A stretch of DNA of 64,000 nucleotides from Clostridia bacterium (GCA_017541305.1 JAFXZJ010000025.1:44834-108833), one strand, 5' to 3'. Positions 42,149-52,864 are shown, counted from the first letter of the stretch. Notes: generated by a model from the letters alone, not told the origin. Numbers and translations: made by a program.

Positions 42149-42553
42149 TTATACTCTCCTGCGCTTGGGAGGACGGCAACCGTTGTGGGGAATGGGCGTT
42201 ACGTCTTTGATCATGTTGATCTCAAGACCTGCAGCCTGCAGCGAACGGATTGCGGACTCACGGCCAGCGCCGGGACCCTTGACATAAACTTCTACAACAC
42301 GCATGCCATGCTCCATGGAAGCCTTGGCAGCCTGCTCCGCGGCCATCTGGGCTGCGAAGGGAGTGCTCTTCCTGGAACCGCGGAAGCCGCAGCCGCCGGC
42401 GGAAGCCCAGGAGATCGCGTTGCCGTTAAGATCGGTGATCGTAACGAGCGTGTTATTGAAAGAGGAACGGATATGAGCCTGACCGCGCTCGATGTTCTTC
42501 TTCTCGCGGCGCTTACGGCTGGTAACCTTCTTACCTTTTACCTGCTTAGCCAT
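42149..42553 (-). CDS. rpsK: 30S ribosomal protein S11
   Basis: 134 residues. Typical [34 protein letters not shown] and the C-terminal [13 protein letters not shown]. Lies between rpsM and rpsD with short gaps. Confidence 0.98.
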   Translation of the reverse strand: MAKQVKGKKVTSRKRREKKNIERGQAHIRSSFNNTLVTITDLNGNAISWASAGGCGFRGSRKSTPFAAQMAAEQAAKASMEHGMRVVEVYVKGPGAGRESAIRSLQAAGLEINMIKDVTPIPHNGCRPPKRRRV

Positions 42554-42567
42554 TTATCGCTTCCTCC

Positions 42568-42933
42568 TTACTTCTTCCTGCTCATCTGACGCTTCGGGCC
42601 CTTACGAGTCCTTGCGTTCTGCTTGGTGGACTGACCGCGAACGGGCAGACCCTTACGATGACGAACACCGCGGTAGCAGCCGATCTCAATGAGGCGCTTG
42701 ATGTTAAGCGCGGTCTCACGACGGAGATCACCCTCTACCTTGAGGTGCTTATCGATGTATTCCCTGAGAAGATTGACGTCATTCTCGGAAAGATCCCTGA
42801 CACGGATGTCGGGATCCACGCCGGTTTCCGCCAGGATTTTCTTGGACGTGGAGAGGCCGATGCCATAGATATAGGTCAGGCCGATCTCAACACGCTTGTC
42901 CCTGGGCAGATCTACGCCACTAATACGTGCCAT
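42568..42933 (-). CDS. rpsM: 30S ribosomal protein S13
   Basis: 121 residues: [26 protein letters not shown] and the basic tail [24 protein letters not shown] precedes the ATG. A 266-nt non-coding stretch separates it from rpmJ. Confidence 0.98.
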   Translation of the reverse strand: MARISGVDLPRDKRVEIGLTYIYGIGLSTSKKILAETGVDPDIRVRDLSENDVNLLREYIDKHLKVEGDLRRETALNIKRLIEIGCYRGVRHRKGLPVRGQSTKQNARTRKGPKRQMSRKK

Positions 42934-43199
42934 TAGATTTTTTACCTCCGTAAAATAATGAAAAATGATTCGTTATCCGGGAATTACCCTTCCCGTTGGG
43001 GGTATAATCACCTGCCGGTTCCCGATTTAGACCCAAGCCGAGCAACCACATTCAGCTTAAGTCGAAACCGGGCAGCCGCACCGGACAGGAAATGATCTTC
43101 CATTCCAAAGAAAGTTACCACACCTCGGTGAAGCGGAGTGAGACTCACCGAGCGAACGCTCCCACTTTTGCAGGAGAGCTCTACACCGCAAAGGTGCTA
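42934..43199 (-). other. Long structured stretch between rpmJ and rpsM, possible alpha-operon leader
   Basis: 266 nt without an ORF inside an otherwise packed operon. It can form CTCGGTGA/TCACCGAG (43124-43131, 43145-43152), GAGCG-AA-CGCTC (43150-43161), and GC-rich pairs around GGGAATTACCCTTCCC. Position before rpsM matches the enterobacterial alpha-operon S4 target. No T-run, so a translational leader is likelier than a terminator. Function inferred from place and structure. Confidence 0.5.
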
Positions 43200-43313
43200 T
43201 CAGCCCTGCTTCTGCTTGTGACGGGGATTCTCACAAATGATCATGACGCGGCCCTTGCGCTTGATGATCTTGCACTTTTCGCACATGGGCTTAACAGACG
43301 GCCTGACTTTCAT
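43200..43313 (-). CDS. rpmJ: 50S ribosomal protein L36
   Basis: 37 residues beginning [20 protein letters not shown] and ending HKQKQG. Zinc-binding (C+) form with C11, C14, C27 and H32. Preceded by AAGGAGG. Confidence 0.97.
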   Translation of the reverse strand: MKVRPSVKPMCEKCKIIKRKGRVMIICENPRHKQKQG

Positions 43314-43362
43314 GGTATCTCCTCCTTAAAGTAATGAAAAAAAGTTTTTGAACAAAAGAACT

Positions 43363-43584
43363 TCAGTTCTTTGCACGCCAGGTGATGCGGCCGCGGGTAA
43401 GGTCATAGGGAGAGAGCTCGACTGTGACCTTATCGCCGGTCAAAATACGTATGAAATTCTGACGAAGCTTGCCTGAAATGGTGGCGATGATCTTATGCCC
43501 GTTCTCAAGCGTGACCTCGAACATGGTGTTGGGGAAGGTGTTGGTAACTAAACCTTCGACCTCGATAACATCCTGTTTAGACAT
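43363..43584 (-). CDS. infA: Translation initiation factor IF-1
   Basis: 73 residues, a single S1-like OB fold: [19 protein letters not shown], then [16 protein letters not shown] and [14 protein letters not shown] 43584 has AAGGAGG; a TTG two codons earlier is not needed. 18 nt after the KOW gene. Confidence 0.97.
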   Translation of the reverse strand: MSKQDVIEVEGLVTNTFPNTMFEVTLENGHKIIATISGKLRQNFIRILTGDKVTVELSPYDLTRGRITWRAKN

Positions 43585-43602
43585 TTTCAAGCCTCCTTTT
43601 CG

Positions 43603-43941
43603 TTAATCACAGCATCGGCTCTTCCCGAATTCCCTGAGCTTGCGGATGAGAACCGAATCATCCGCCCCCCTGCCCGAGGTCAGAAGCAAAGCAAGCTCAT
43701 CATCCCTCTCTCGAAGGATCTGAACATGCCTGCGCTTTTTTGCCTTGGGTTTGCCCAGAGGACGACTTTTGCCGTCGCAGAGGAGCAGCAGCCCCTCTTT
43801 TTTCGCTTCGCCGCACGTTCCCACGACAAAATATATTTTGCCGGAATCGTGCCCTGCAAGCGATACTGCATAGTGCCCGACGACGTTTTTTGCGCCCTCA
43901 GTACCCGATAAATGACCATTTTTGCAAGAAAAATCGCTCAT
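43603..43941 (-). CDS. KOW domain RNA-binding protein (L14e-like)
   Basis: 112 residues. Contains a KOW-like strand pair (VVGHYAVSLAGHDSGKIYFVVG), then LLLCDGKSRPLGKPKAKKRRHV, resembling the L14e-like proteins found between map and infA in Clostridia. Probably ribosome-associated. Start ATG 43941 follows GGAGG. Confidence 0.85.
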   Translation of the reverse strand: MSDFSCKNGHLSGTEGAKNVVGHYAVSLAGHDSGKIYFVVGTCGEAKKEGLLLLCDGKSRPLGKPKAKKRRHVQILRERDDELALLLTSGRGADDSVLIRKLREFGKSRCCD

Positions 43942-43994
43942 TTGGAAACCTCCGTTCGGAATACGCGACGCAACTGTCTAATGATATCACATTA

Positions 43995-44759
43995 TCAGAC
44001 TAATGTCAATACCTCGGCAGAGTTTTTTCCAACAATTATTGTATTTTCGTAATGGGCTGCAGCGGAGCCGTCCGCAGTGGAAGCGGTCCACCCGTCCTTG
44101 GCGAAAACAAGGCGCCAGGTGCCCAGCGAGATCATGGGCTCGATAGCGAGCGTCATGCCCGAAACGAGCTTCACTCCCCTGCCCATCCTGGGATCGACGT
44201 AATTGGGCACCTCGGGCGGCTCGTGCATATGGTTGCCGATGCCGTGCCCGACCATCTCGCGGATGACGCCGTAACCATACTCCTTCGCATGGTTTTCGAC
44301 GGCCCTTGCAATGTCGATCAGATGGTTCCCTTCCACAGCCTGCTCGGCGCCGAGGAAGAAGCATTCCCTTGTGACCTCGACCAGCTGCTTTACCTTGGGA
44401 TCGACCTCGCCGACGAGGAAAGTCCTTGCGGCGTCGCCATGCCAGCCGTCAACGATCGCGCCGCAGTCGACGCTGATTATATCGCCCTCGCGGAGCTTGA
44501 CCTTTTTGCTCGGTATGCCGTGGACGACCTGCTCGTTTATGGAGGTGCAGAGCGATGCGGGGAAGCCGTTGTAATTGAGGAAGGAGGGGATGCCGCCGTG
44601 CTTGCGTATGAACGCCTCTGCTTCACGGTCGAGCTCATAGGTCGAAATGCCGACCTGAATAAGGGTCTCAACGAAGTTCAGAGTTTCGCCGACGAGCCTG
44701 CCGGCGACGCGCATCTTTTCAAGCTGGGACGGGGATTTGATGGTTATTCTTTCTGCCAT
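43995..44759 (-). CDS. map: Methionine aminopeptidase type I
   Basis: 254 residues, pita-bread fold. Metal ligands: two Asp in VDCGAIVDGWHGDAAR, His in GHGIGNHMHE, Glu in AIEPMI and Glu in HYENTIIV. Removes initiator Met from new proteins. Follows adk by 9 nt in the operon. Confidence 0.97.
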   Translation of the reverse strand: MAERITIKSPSQLEKMRVAGRLVGETLNFVETLIQVGISTYELDREAEAFIRKHGGIPSFLNYNGFPASLCTSINEQVVHGIPSKKVKLREGDIISVDCGAIVDGWHGDAARTFLVGEVDPKVKQLVEVTRECFFLGAEQAVEGNHLIDIARAVENHAKEYGYGVIREMVGHGIGNHMHEPPEVPNYVDPRMGRGVKLVSGMTLAIEPMISLGTWRLVFAKDGWTASTADGSAAAHYENTIIVGKNSAEVLTLV

Positions 44760-44768
44760 AGAGGTGTT

Positions 44769-45392
44769 TTACTCCTCAAAAAGGTCGAATATGCGGCCGG
44801 CGACCTCGTCGATCTCACCGCAGCCGTCTATTTCGGAAAGCAGATCCCTTTCACGGAAGAACTCTATGAGGGGGAAGGTCTGCTGGGCATAGACGCTGAG
44901 GCGGTGACGCACTGTCTCGGGCTTGTCATCGTGCCTGGTGATGAGCTCTGCTCCGCAGTTGGGGCAGTAATGATGCTCGATAGAGGTGTCGACGCTGAAG
45001 GTGCCCCTGCACTCGGGGCAAACGCGGCGGCTTGCCATGCGGCCGATTATCTGCTCGTCGGGAACGTTGATGCACACGGCCCTGTCGATATCCGAGAACT
45101 CGAGAAGGCACTGAGCCTGCTCGATCGTGCGGGGGAAGCCGTCAAGAAGGAAGCCGTTTACGCAGTCATCCTGCTTTATGCGGTTCTCCACCATGCCCAC
45201 GATGATCTCGTCGGGAACGAGTTCACCCTCGTCAATGAGGGCTTTGGCCTTCATTCCGAGGGGAGTCTCAGAAGCGATTTCAGCCCGCAGCATATCTCCG
45301 GTGGAGATATGTGCGAGCGAATATCGTTCCGCTATCTTAGCCGCCTGGGTGCCTTTACCGGCACCAGGCGGACCTAAAAGAATTAGCTTCAT
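44769..45392 (-). CDS. adk: Adenylate kinase
   Basis: 207 residues. P-loop GPPGAGKGTQ near residue 7, NMP-binding ISTGDMLR, LID region with a zinc site of four Cys (CPECRGTF and CPNCGAEL). ATG 45392 is chosen because MKLILLGPPG is the family start; the upstream in-frame codons carry only a distant AAGGAG. Confidence 0.96.
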   Translation of the reverse strand: MKLILLGPPGAGKGTQAAKIAERYSLAHISTGDMLRAEIASETPLGMKAKALIDEGELVPDEIIVGMVENRIKQDDCVNGFLLDGFPRTIEQAQCLLEFSDIDRAVCINVPDEQIIGRMASRRVCPECRGTFSVDTSIEHHYCPNCGAELITRHDDKPETVRHRLSVYAQQTFPLIEFFRERDLLSEIDGCGEIDEVAGRIFDLFEE

Positions 45393-45412
45393 AGATTCTC
45401 TTGTCTCCTTCA

Positions 45413-46768
45413 TCAACCAAGGAAGCCCTTGTAATGACGCATGAGCAGGAGGGAATCGAGCTGTTCGGCAGTCTCAAGAGCGACGCTGACCATAATCAGT
45501 ATGGAGGTCGCACCGAAGCGGCTAAGCAGGTCGATGCCAAGAAGGTTCATGATGATCGACGGGATTATCGCGATGAGGCAAAGGAATATTGCGCCGAACA
45601 GAGTCAGACGGCTGGATTTCCTCTGCAGATAATCGCTGGTGGGCTTACCGGGACGGATGCCGGGGATAAAGCCGCCGTTCTGCTGAAGATTCTTGGAGAT
45701 GTCCACAGGGTTGAAGCTGATGGACGAATAGAAGTACGCGAACGCGATGATGAGCAGACCGTAGATAACGTTGTAGATGATGATACCCGCAACGTTCCTG
45801 GAGGACGCGGAAAGATAGGTGGAGACGAACAGGGGGAAGCCCTTCGTCTGGTCGCCCCAGAACTGTGCGATCATGGCAGGAACCTGCAGGATCGTCATAG
45901 CGAAGATCAGGGGCATAACACCGTTGGCGTTTGCCTTCATCGGGATGTGCGTGGACTGACCGCCGTAAAGCTTGCGGCCGACAACGCGCTTGGCGTACTG
46001 AACGGGGATGCGGCGAACCGCCTTGTCAACAAGGACAACACCGGCGATGAGCACCAGCGCGATAACGAGCGCTACGATGGGCACCCACCAGGCGATCAGA
46101 CCGCCGTGCTGGAGGTCGATACGGGCCCAGGGGAGGATCTCCCAAGTGGTGAAAATCCTGACGAAGACGTTGGGGATGGAGGCGACGATGGATGCGAAGA
46201 TCAGCATCGAGATACCGTTGCCAACACCCCTTTCGGTGATGCGCTCACCCATCCACATAAGGAACGCGGTACCGGCGGTAGCGCAGACCGCGATGGTGAT
46301 GTAGGTGATGGCCTTGTTTGCGCCGTCGCTGCCGAAGAGCTTAAGGGTGTTCAGGATGTCAACGTTGGCATTCTGGAGCATCACGATAATGCTTATGGAC
46401 TGGATGGCCGCAAGGGCGATACCGACATAGCGGGTGATCTTCTCGATCTTCTGCCTGCCGTCCTCTTCCTTGGAGAGGCGCTCGAGGGCAGGAATTGCGA
46501 TCGTGAGGAGCTGCACTATAATGGAGCCGGTGATGTAGGGGCTGATACCCATTGCAAACAGTGAGAACTGGCTGAGGGAACCGCCGCTGAAAAGATCGAG
46601 GAAACCAAGCAGGTCATACTGCTTGACGGTGTCTGCCAGCGCAGTGGCATTGACGCCGGGGATGGGGATAAAGGAGCCGAGCCTGTAGACTACGATGAGC
46701 AGGAGGGTGAAGAGCATCTTTGTGCGGATGTCCTTGACCTTCCACGCATTGATGAAAGTCTTAAACAT
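45413..46768 (-). CDS. secY: Protein translocase subunit SecY
   Basis: 451 residues, ten transmembrane helices forming the Sec channel. Recognised by PGVNATALAD, the ISPYITGSIIVQLL helix (plug side), and GGQSTHIPMK then GIRPGKPTSDYL. Start overlaps the rplO stop by 1 nt. Confidence 0.97.
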   Translation of the reverse strand: MFKTFINAWKVKDIRTKMLFTLLLIVVYRLGSFIPIPGVNATALADTVKQYDLLGFLDLFSGGSLSQFSLFAMGISPYITGSIIVQLLTIAIPALERLSKEEDGRQKIEKITRYVGIALAAIQSISIIVMLQNANVDILNTLKLFGSDGANKAITYITIAVCATAGTAFLMWMGERITERGVGNGISMLIFASIVASIPNVFVRIFTTWEILPWARIDLQHGGLIAWWVPIVALVIALVLIAGVVLVDKAVRRIPVQYAKRVVGRKLYGGQSTHIPMKANANGVMPLIFAMTILQVPAMIAQFWGDQTKGFPLFVSTYLSASSRNVAGIIIYNVIYGLLIIAFAYFYSSISFNPVDISKNLQQNGGFIPGIRPGKPTSDYLQRKSSRLTLFGAIFLCLIAIIPSIIMNLLGIDLLSRFGATSILIMVSVALETAEQLDSLLLMRHYKGFLG

Positions 46769-47208
46769 TACTCCACCTCAACAGTTCCGCCGGCAGCAAC
46801 GATAGCGTTACGGGCTGATTCCGAGACCTTAGCCGCTTTAACGGTGAGGTTCTTTGTAAGCTTGCCACGACCCAGAACTTTGAGTCCGTCCTTTTCGATC
46901 TTGCGGATAACGCCGGCCTCATAGAGGGACTCGGCAGTGATCTCGCTGCCGTTATCAAACTGCTCGAGAACTTCGATGTTGATAACTGTGTACTCTTTAG
47001 CAAAGTTGTTATAGAAACCGCGCTTCGGAAGCCTGCGGGGAAGGGGCATCTGGCCGCCTTCGAAGCCGTTCTTCTTGCTGCCGGAACGGGCCTTCTGGCC
47101 CTTGTGACCGTAACCGGAGGTCTTGCCCAGACCGGAACCGGTGCCGCGGCCAACGCGCCTCTTTGCTGCAGTGGAGCCAAAAGTGGGCTGTAACTCGTGA
47201 AGTTTCAT
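46768..47208 (-). CDS. rplO: 50S ribosomal protein L15
   Basis: 146 residues: [12 protein letters not shown], the basic glycine-rich [19 protein letters not shown] segment, and [20 protein letters not shown] 47208 lies just after TTGGAGGTG. Confidence 0.97.
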   Translation of the reverse strand: MKLHELQPTFGSTAAKRRVGRGTGSGLGKTSGYGHKGQKARSGSKKNGFEGGQMPLPRRLPKRGFYNNFAKEYTVINIEVLEQFDNGSEITAESLYEAGVIRKIEKDGLKVLGRGKLTKNLTVKAAKVSESARNAIVAAGGTVEVE

Positions 47209-47220
47209 GTGCACCTCCAA

Positions 47221-47400
47221 TTAGACTTCTTCCACCTTGACAAGGTGCTTTACTTTGAAGATCATGCCGCGGATGCAGGGGTTGTCTTCCTTGACGACGA
47301 CGGAGTGCATCTTGTGAAGGCCGAGGGCCTTAACGGTGGCCTGCTGATCCTTGAGAGCGCCGATGGTGCTCTTTACCAATTCGATTTTAAGCTGTGCCAT
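47221..47400 (-). CDS. rpmD: 50S ribosomal protein L30
   Basis: 59 residues: [36 protein letters not shown]. The upstream in-frame codons overlap rpsE and are not part of the protein. Confidence 0.96.
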   Translation of the reverse strand: MAQLKIELVKSTIGALKDQQATVKALGLHKMHSVVVKEDNPCIRGMIFKVKHLVKVEEV

Positions 47401-47413
47401 TGCTTTTTCCCCC

Positions 47414-47923
47414 TTATTCGGTGATCTCGGCAACGGACTTGCCGCGAAGCTTGGCGATCTCCTCAGCCGTCCTGAGCTGCATGAGACCATCAAGGGTGGC
47501 CTTTACGCAGTTGGCGGGGTTGTTGGAGCCATAGCTCTTGGTGCGGATATCCTTAATGCCGGCCATCTCGAGGACCGCACGGACGGGACCGCCCGCGATA
47601 ACACCGGTACCTTCTTCAGCGGGGAGCATGCGGACATGGCCCTTGCCGAACTTACCCTCGACGGCATGAGGAATGGTGGTCCCAACGATGGGGACGTTTA
47701 CGAGATGACGCTTCGCATCCTCGACGCCCTTGCGGACGGCTTCGGGGATCTCAGCAGCCTTGCCGGTGCCAACGCCTACCCTGCCCTTTTCATCGCCGAT
47801 GACGATGAGAGCGGCAAAGCGGAACGTACGACCGCCCTTAACGACCTTGGCAACACGGTTGACGGCGACTAAGCGCTCCTGAAATTCCGGGACTTCCGGA
47901 GTGAAATTACGCTTCTGCTGCAT
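47414..47923 (-). CDS. rpsE: 30S ribosomal protein S5
   Basis: 169 residues. Double-stranded RNA-binding part ([19 protein letters not shown]) and the fold ending [16 protein letters not shown]. Normal length. Confidence 0.98.
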   Translation of the reverse strand: MQQKRNFTPEVPEFQERLVAVNRVAKVVKGGRTFRFAALIVIGDEKGRVGVGTGKAAEIPEAVRKGVEDAKRHLVNVPIVGTTIPHAVEGKFGKGHVRMLPAEEGTGVIAGGPVRAVLEMAGIKDIRTKSYGSNNPANCVKATLDGLMQLRTAEEIAKLRGKSVAEITE

Positions 47924-47936
47924 TGACTATACCTCC

Positions 47937-48305
47937 TTAGAAATCCAGACCACCCTTGCGGGCGCCGTTTGCCAGGGCTTCGACACGACCGGTGTAGAGA
48001 TAACCGCCGCGGTCGAAAACGACCTTTTCAACGCCCTTATCCTTGGCGCGCTTTGCAACGGTCTCACCGACGAGCTCGGCAGCCTGCTTCTTGTCCTTGC
48101 CTTCAAGCTGACCGCGCACCTCGGCGTCGAGAGTGGAAGCGGAAGCGAGAGTCACGCCCGCCACGTCATCGATGACCTGAGCGTAGATGTGCTTGAGGCT
48201 GCGATATACGTTGAGACGGGGACGCTCGGGGGTGCCGCCGAAATAGTGCCTCTGGCGCTGATGACGTGCGACCCTGATCGCATTCTTATCTATCTTGCTG
48301 ATCAT
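47937..48305 (-). CDS. rplR: 50S ribosomal protein L18
   Basis: 122 residues: [23 protein letters not shown] and the terminal [20 protein letters not shown]. Binds 5S rRNA. Confidence 0.98.
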   Translation of the reverse strand: MISKIDKNAIRVARHQRQRHYFGGTPERPRLNVYRSLKHIYAQVIDDVAGVTLASASTLDAEVRGQLEGKDKKQAAELVGETVAKRAKDKGVEKVVFDRGGYLYTGRVEALANGARKGGLDF

Positions 48306-48319
48306 AATTTTACCTCCAA

Positions 48320-48856
48320 TTACTTACCCGTCTTGCCGACCTTACGGCGTACGAACTCACCGGCATAGCGGATGCCCTTGCCCTTATAGGGCTCGGGAGG
48401 ACGAACCTCGCGGATGTTCGCAGCGATCTGGCCGACCTTCTGCTTGCTGATACCCTTAACGGTGATCCTGTTGGGAGCGGGCACGTCGAAAGTGATGCCG
48501 TCCTTCTCCTCAAACTCAACGTTATGGGAGTAACCGACTGTAAGAACGAGCTTGTTGCCGCTCTTGGCAGCCTTGTAACCGGTACCCTCTATCTCGAGCT
48601 TCTTCTCGAAGCCGTTGGTCACACCAAGGACCATATTGTTGATAAGTGTACGGGTGAGTCCGTGCAGGGCGCGATCCTGCTTCTCATCGGTAGGACGAGC
48701 TACCTTGAGAGTGCCATCCTCCTCGGTGATGTTCATGCGAGGGGATACCTTCTCCGAAAGCTGACCCTTGGGGCCCTTGACGGTCACGACGTTGTTCTCG
48801 ACCGTGATTGTCACTCCGCTGGGTACGGTTATCGGATGTTTTCCGATTCGAGACAT
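48320..48856 (-). CDS. rplF: 50S ribosomal protein L6
   Basis: 178 residues: [15 protein letters not shown] and the conserved [16 protein letters not shown] near the C-terminus. Confidence 0.98.
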   Translation of the reverse strand: MSRIGKHPITVPSGVTITVENNVVTVKGPKGQLSEKVSPRMNITEEDGTLKVARPTDEKQDRALHGLTRTLINNMVLGVTNGFEKKLEIEGTGYKAAKSGNKLVLTVGYSHNVEFEEKDGITFDVPAPNRITVKGISKQKVGQIAANIREVRPPEPYKGKGIRYAGEFVRRKVGKTGK

Positions 48857-48892
48857 TCTTTACCTCCGTTAGATTTTGAATATAACTTGTTC

Positions 48893-49291
48893 TTACCAGA
48901 TATAGGCAAGGACTTCGCCGCCAACGCCCTGCTTCCTGGCTTCACGATCGGTCATGATGCCCTTGGAAGTGGAGATGATGGCGATGCCGAGGCCGTTGAG
49001 GACCTTGGGAAGCCTATCCTTGCGGGCATAAACGCGCAGACCGGGCTTGGAAACGCGCTTGAGGCCCGTGATAACGCGCTGATGATTGGGGCCGTACTTG
49101 AGGACGATGTTCATCATCTTCTCAACGCCTTCGTCATTCACGCTGTAGGACTTGATGTAACCTTCGTTAAGGAGAATCTCGGCGATGGCGAGCTTCATGT
49201 TGGAAGCGGGAACGTCGACAGTCTCGTGCTTTGCAACCAACGCATTACGGATGCGGGTGAGCATATCAGCAATAGGATCTGTAATAAGCAT
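48893..49291 (-). CDS. rpsH: 30S ribosomal protein S8
   Basis: 132 residues: [19 protein letters not shown] and the C-terminal [18 protein letters not shown]. In other bacteria S8 represses the spc operon; no leader is visible here. Confidence 0.98.
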   Translation of the reverse strand: MLITDPIADMLTRIRNALVAKHETVDVPASNMKLAIAEILLNEGYIKSYSVNDEGVEKMMNIVLKYGPNHQRVITGLKRVSKPGLRVYARKDRLPKVLNGLGIAIISTSKGIMTDREARKQGVGGEVLAYIW

Positions 49292-49313
49292 TTATACTTT
49301 CCTCCTTAAACGA

Positions 49314-49499
49314 TTACCAGCTGGCCTTGCGGACGCCGGGGATCTCGCCCTTATACGCGAGCTCACGGAAGCATACACGGCAGAGGCCGTACTTCCTGAG
49401 AACGGAATGGGGGCGGCCGCAGATGCGGCAACGGGTGTACGCCCTGGTGGAATACTTGGGTTCACGCTGCTGCTTGAGCTTCATTGCTGTCTTAGCCAT
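49314..49499 (-). CDS. rpsN: 30S ribosomal protein S14 type Z
   Basis: 61 residues, zinc form with [20 protein letters not shown] (C-x2-C-x12-C-x2-C) and REL at the end of the fold. Confidence 0.97.
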   Translation of the reverse strand: MAKTAMKLKQQREPKYSTRAYTRCRICGRPHSVLRKYGLCRVCFRELAYKGEIPGVRKASW

Positions 49500-49515
49500 T
49501 TATGTTTTCCTCCTG

Positions 49516-50139
49516 TCAGGCGTTGATGTTGGTGAAGGGCATACCGAAGAGCTTAAGGAGCTCCTTGGCCTCTTCATCGGTCCTGGCGCTGGTAACGAAC
49601 ACGATGTCCATACCGCGAACCTTATCAACATCGTCATAATTGATTTCGGGGAATATGAGCTGTTCCTTAACGCCCATGGCATAGTTGCCGCGGCCGTCGA
49701 AGCTGGTATCGGAAACGCCGCGGAAGTCACGAACGCGGGGCAGTACGATATTCATGAGCTTATCCATGAAGTAGTACATGCGGTCGCCGCGGAGGGTGAC
49801 CTTAGCGCCGATGTTCATACCCTGGCGGACTTTGAAGTTCGCAACGGACTTCTTCGCCTTGGTGATGACGGGCTTCTGGCCGGCGATCTGACCGAGCTGC
49901 TCAAGGGCAGCATCGAGCGCCTTGGGGTTATCCTTATCGGAACCGAGACCCATGTTGAGAACGATCTTCTCAAGCTTGGGGATCATCATGGGGTTCTGAT
50001 AATTGAACTTATCATGCATTGCCGGAGCAATTTCCTCTTTGTACTTGACCCTGAGGCGAGCGGGCTCAGTAAACGGTGCAGCTTCCTGCTGGCCCTTCTT
50101 TTTCTTGGCGGGGGCCTGTGCCTGTTCCTTCTTAGCCAT
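49516..50139 (-). CDS. rplE: 50S ribosomal protein L5
   Basis: 207 residues. The usual protein starts around [13 protein letters not shown]; an extra N-terminal tail of about 25 residues ([20 protein letters not shown]) precedes it. Conserved [10 protein letters not shown] and [10 protein letters not shown]. The ATG with the extended tail has CTAAGAGG-like context; the extension is in frame and has no stop. Confidence 0.95.
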   Translation of the reverse strand: MAKKEQAQAPAKKKKGQQEAAPFTEPARLRVKYKEEIAPAMHDKFNYQNPMMIPKLEKIVLNMGLGSDKDNPKALDAALEQLGQIAGQKPVITKAKKSVANFKVRQGMNIGAKVTLRGDRMYYFMDKLMNIVLPRVRDFRGVSDTSFDGRGNYAMGVKEQLIFPEINYDDVDKVRGMDIVFVTSARTDEEAKELLKLFGMPFTNINA

Positions 50140-50153
50140 TTAGCCTAACCTCC

Positions 50154-50486
50154 TCAGTCAATGTTCTTGCCGCAGTTTTTGCAGACGCGGACTTTCTTCA
50201 TCTCGCCGTCCTTGCCTTCAACGAAGGTGTGACCGACGCGGGTGGGCTTTTTGCAGGAGGGGCAGACCAGCATGACGTTGCTCACGTGGATGCTGCCTTC
50301 CTTATTGATCCTGCCGCCCTCCTCACCCTGCTGACGGGGCTTAGTATGGCGGATGACCATTGCACGACCCTGTACGACAACGCGCTCCTTGGTAGGATCG
50401 ACCTTGAGGACCTTGCCGGTCTTACCGACGTCCTTCTGGTTGTTGCCGGCAATAACCATTACGGTGTCGCCTGTCTTGATGTTCAT
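50154..50486 (-). CDS. rplX: 50S ribosomal protein L24
   Basis: 110 residues: KOW motif near the start (GDTVMVIAGNNQKDVGKTGKV) and C-terminal CPSCKKPTRV and CKNCG, a zinc-like pair. Confidence 0.97.
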   Translation of the reverse strand: MNIKTGDTVMVIAGNNQKDVGKTGKVLKVDPTKERVVVQGRAMVIRHTKPRQQGEEGGRINKEGSIHVSNVMLVCPSCKKPTRVGHTFVEGKDGEMKKVRVCKNCGKNID

Positions 50487-50498
50487 AATGTATCCTCC

Positions 50499-50867
50499 TT
50501 ACAGAACCTCGGGTGCGAGGGAGACTATCTTCATATAGTCTTTTTCACGAAGCTCCCTGGCGACCGGCCCGAAGATACGGGTGCCGCGGGGCTGCTTCTG
50601 GTCGTTTATGATGACCGCTGCATTATCGTCGAAGCGGATGTGGGAGCCGTCATGGCGATGAACGCCGGTCGCGGTGCGAACAACAACGGCCTTGACAACG
50701 TCCTTCTTCTTGACGGCGCCGCCGGGGGTGGCCGTCTTGACGGAAGCAACGATTACGTCACCGATGCTGGCAAACTTCCTCTTGGAGCCGCCCAGCACAC
50801 GGATGCACATGATCTCCTTAGCGCCGGAATTATCGGCAACCTTTAACCTTGTCTGTGGCTGAATCAT
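50499..50867 (-). CDS. rplN: 50S ribosomal protein L14
   Basis: 122 residues: [19 protein letters not shown] and [25 protein letters not shown]. Confidence 0.98.
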   Translation of the reverse strand: MIQPQTRLKVADNSGAKEIMCIRVLGGSKRKFASIGDVIVASVKTATPGGAVKKKDVVKAVVVRTATGVHRHDGSHIRFDDNAAVIINDQKQPRGTRIFGPVARELREKDYMKIVSLAPEVL

Positions 50868-50882
50868 AATTTACCTCCAAGC

Positions 50883-51155
50883 TTACTTAGCCTTCTCGAT
50901 GATCTCCACGATGCGCCAGCGCTTGTCCTTGGAAAGGGGGCGGGTCTCCATGATGCGGACGGTATCGCCGATACCGCACTCATTGTTCTCATCGTGAGCC
51001 TTGAACTTTGTGGTCTTATTGACCATCTTACCGTAGAGGGGGTGACGGACCTTGGTACGGACGGCGACGACGACGGTCTTATCCATCTTATCGCTGACGA
51101 CGATACCGGTGCGGGTCTTGCGGTAACCCCTAACGATGGTGTTAGTGTTTTCCAT
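50883..51155 (-). CDS. rpsQ: 30S ribosomal protein S17
   Basis: 90 residues: [19 protein letters not shown], then [24 protein letters not shown] 51155 is 7 nt after GGAGG; a further upstream ATG at 51173 overlaps rpmC and is not favoured. Confidence 0.95.
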   Translation of the reverse strand: MENTNTIVRGYRKTRTGIVVSDKMDKTVVVAVRTKVRHPLYGKMVNKTTKFKAHDENNECGIGDTVRIMETRPLSKDKRWRIVEIIEKAK

Positions 51156-51172
51156 TACATTTACCTCCCTCA

Positions 51173-51370
51173 TTAGTTAGCGCGGGCGTTCAGGACCGTC
51201 TTGACCCTGGCGATATCGCGCTTGCACTCTTTAAGACGCATGGGATTGGAGAGCTGGCCGATGGCCTGCTGGAAGCGGAGATTGAAAAGCTCTTCCTTGA
51301 GCTCCTTCTCCTTAGCCTGAAGCTCCTCGACGGAGAGCTCCTTGAGCTTCTGGAATTCCTTAGTCTTCAT
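51173..51370 (-). CDS. rpmC: 50S ribosomal protein L29
   Basis: 65 residues, two helices: [20 protein letters not shown] and IARVKTVLN. Its start overlaps the rplP 3' end by 11 nt. Confidence 0.96.
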   Translation of the reverse strand: MKTKEFQKLKELSVEELQAKEKELKEELFNLRFQQAIGQLSNPMRLKECKRDIARVKTVLNARAN

Positions 51371-51791
51371 TAGCCTTTTCCTCCACTACTCTTTTCACGA
51401 TCTTGCACTTGAGGGGCAGCTTGTGGATAGCGAGACGGAGCGCCTCACGGCTGGTTGCTTCGTCGGTACCAGCGATCTCGAACATAACGCGGCCGGGCTT
51501 AACAACTGCTACCCAATATTCGGGCGAGCCTTTACCGGAACCCATTCGGGTCTCGGCGGGCTTTTCGGTAACGGGCTTATCGGGGAAGATCTTGACCCAA
51601 ACCTGACCGTTACGCTTGATGAAACGAGTCATGGCGACACGCGCCGCCTCGATCTGGTTGCTGGTGACCCATGCGGGCTCCAGAGCTACGAGACCGAATT
51701 CACCGTAGGTGATGGTATTTCCGCGCAGGGCTTTGCCCTTCATGCGTCCGCGATGGACCCTTCTGCGCTTAACTCTCTTAGGCATCAACAT
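51360..51791 (-). CDS. rplP: 50S ribosomal protein L16
   Basis: 143 residues: [19 protein letters not shown] and [18 protein letters not shown]. Start is taken as ATG 51791, after GGAGGCG; an ATG two codons later (MPKRV) is equally plausible. Confidence 0.96.
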   Translation of the reverse strand: MLMPKRVKRRRVHRGRMKGKALRGNTITYGEFGLVALEPAWVTSNQIEAARVAMTRFIKRNGQVWVKIFPDKPVTEKPAETRMGSGKGSPEYWVAVVKPGRVMFEIAGTDEATSREALRLAIHKLPLKCKIVKRVVEEKANED

Positions 51792-51806
51792 AGTGTACTC
51801 GCCTCC

Positions 51807-52457
51807 TTACGCTTTCTTGGCGTTCCTCTTGCCGAGGACTTCGCCCTTATAGATCCAAACCTTAACGCCGATGCGGCCATAGGTGGTGGCAGCCTCAGCG
51901 AAGCCGTATTCGATGTCCGCACGGATGGTCTGACGGGGAATGGAACCGTCATGAACGTCCTCGCTGCGGGCGATCTCGGCGCCGCCCAGACGACCTGCGC
52001 AGGTGATCTTGATACCCTTTGCATTCGCCTTCATGGCGCGGCCCATCGCCTGCTTCATCGCGCGGCGGTAGGAGGTACGCTTCTCGAGAGCGGCTGCGAT
52101 GTTCTCAGCGACGAGCTGAGCGCACGCATCGGGATTGCGGATCTCCATGATGTTGACGTTGACGGGACGGCCGACGAGCTTGAGCAGCTCGGCCTTGATC
52201 GCCTCAACGCCCACGCCGCCCTTGCCGATCAGCATGCCGGGACGAGCGGTGTAAATGCTTACGGTTGCCTTATCGGCAGCACGCTCGATCTCGATCTTGG
52301 CGACGCTTGCTTCGTAATACTTCTGCTTGAGGAACTTGCGGATCTTGTTGTCCTCAATCAGATAATCGGAAAAATTCTTCTTGTTCGCATACCAACGGGT
52401 GTTCCAACCCCTGATAACGCCTACACGGAAGCCATTCGGATTAACTTTCTGACCCAT
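51807..52457 (-). CDS. rpsC: 30S ribosomal protein S3
   Basis: 216 residues: [18 protein letters not shown], the KH domain motif [15 protein letters not shown] and [12 protein letters not shown]. Usual length. Confidence 0.98.
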   Translation of the reverse strand: MGQKVNPNGFRVGVIRGWNTRWYANKKNFSDYLIEDNKIRKFLKQKYYEASVAKIEIERAADKATVSIYTARPGMLIGKGGVGVEAIKAELLKLVGRPVNVNIMEIRNPDACAQLVAENIAAALEKRTSYRRAMKQAMGRAMKANAKGIKITCAGRLGGAEIARSEDVHDGSIPRQTIRADIEYGFAEAATTYGRIGVKVWIYKGEVLGKRNAKKA

Positions 52458-52460
52458 AAC

Positions 52461-52847
52461 TTACTCCTTCTCGTCCAGAATAACGGTGATGTGGCTGGTG
52501 CGCTTCCTGATGTGGAATGCGGAACCCCTTGCCCTGGGGCGATAACGCTTGAGCGTCGGGCCCTGATTGGCATAGATCTCCGCAACGTAGAGATTGTCCC
52601 TCGAGAGCTCGAGGTTGTTCTCGGCGTTCGCGATGGCGCTGCGCAGGAGCTTGAGAACGGGCTCGGCGGCTGCCTTCGGGGTGTAGAGGAGGATCGCCTC
52701 TGCATCGTCGACGGACTTGCCGCGGATCAGGTCGATAACGACCTTGACCTTACGGGAGGAAATGCGGATGTACCTGGCCGTTGCATGGGGACGCTTTTCG
52801 GCGTTCTCACGGCGAGCGGCTGCTTTTTCCTTAGACCTTGTTGCCAT
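52461..52847 (-). CDS. rplV: 50S ribosomal protein L22
   Basis: 128 residues: an N-terminal basic tail, then [20 protein letters not shown] and [16 protein letters not shown]. The tail ([19 protein letters not shown]) is longer than in many orthologues. Confidence 0.96.
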   Translation of the reverse strand: MATRSKEKAAARRENAEKRPHATARYIRISSRKVKVVIDLIRGKSVDDAEAILLYTPKAAAEPVLKLLRSAIANAENNLELSRDNLYVAEIYANQGPTLKRYRPRARGSAFHIRKRTSHITVILDEKE

Positions 52848-52864
52848 TTTTCTTTCCTCCTATC

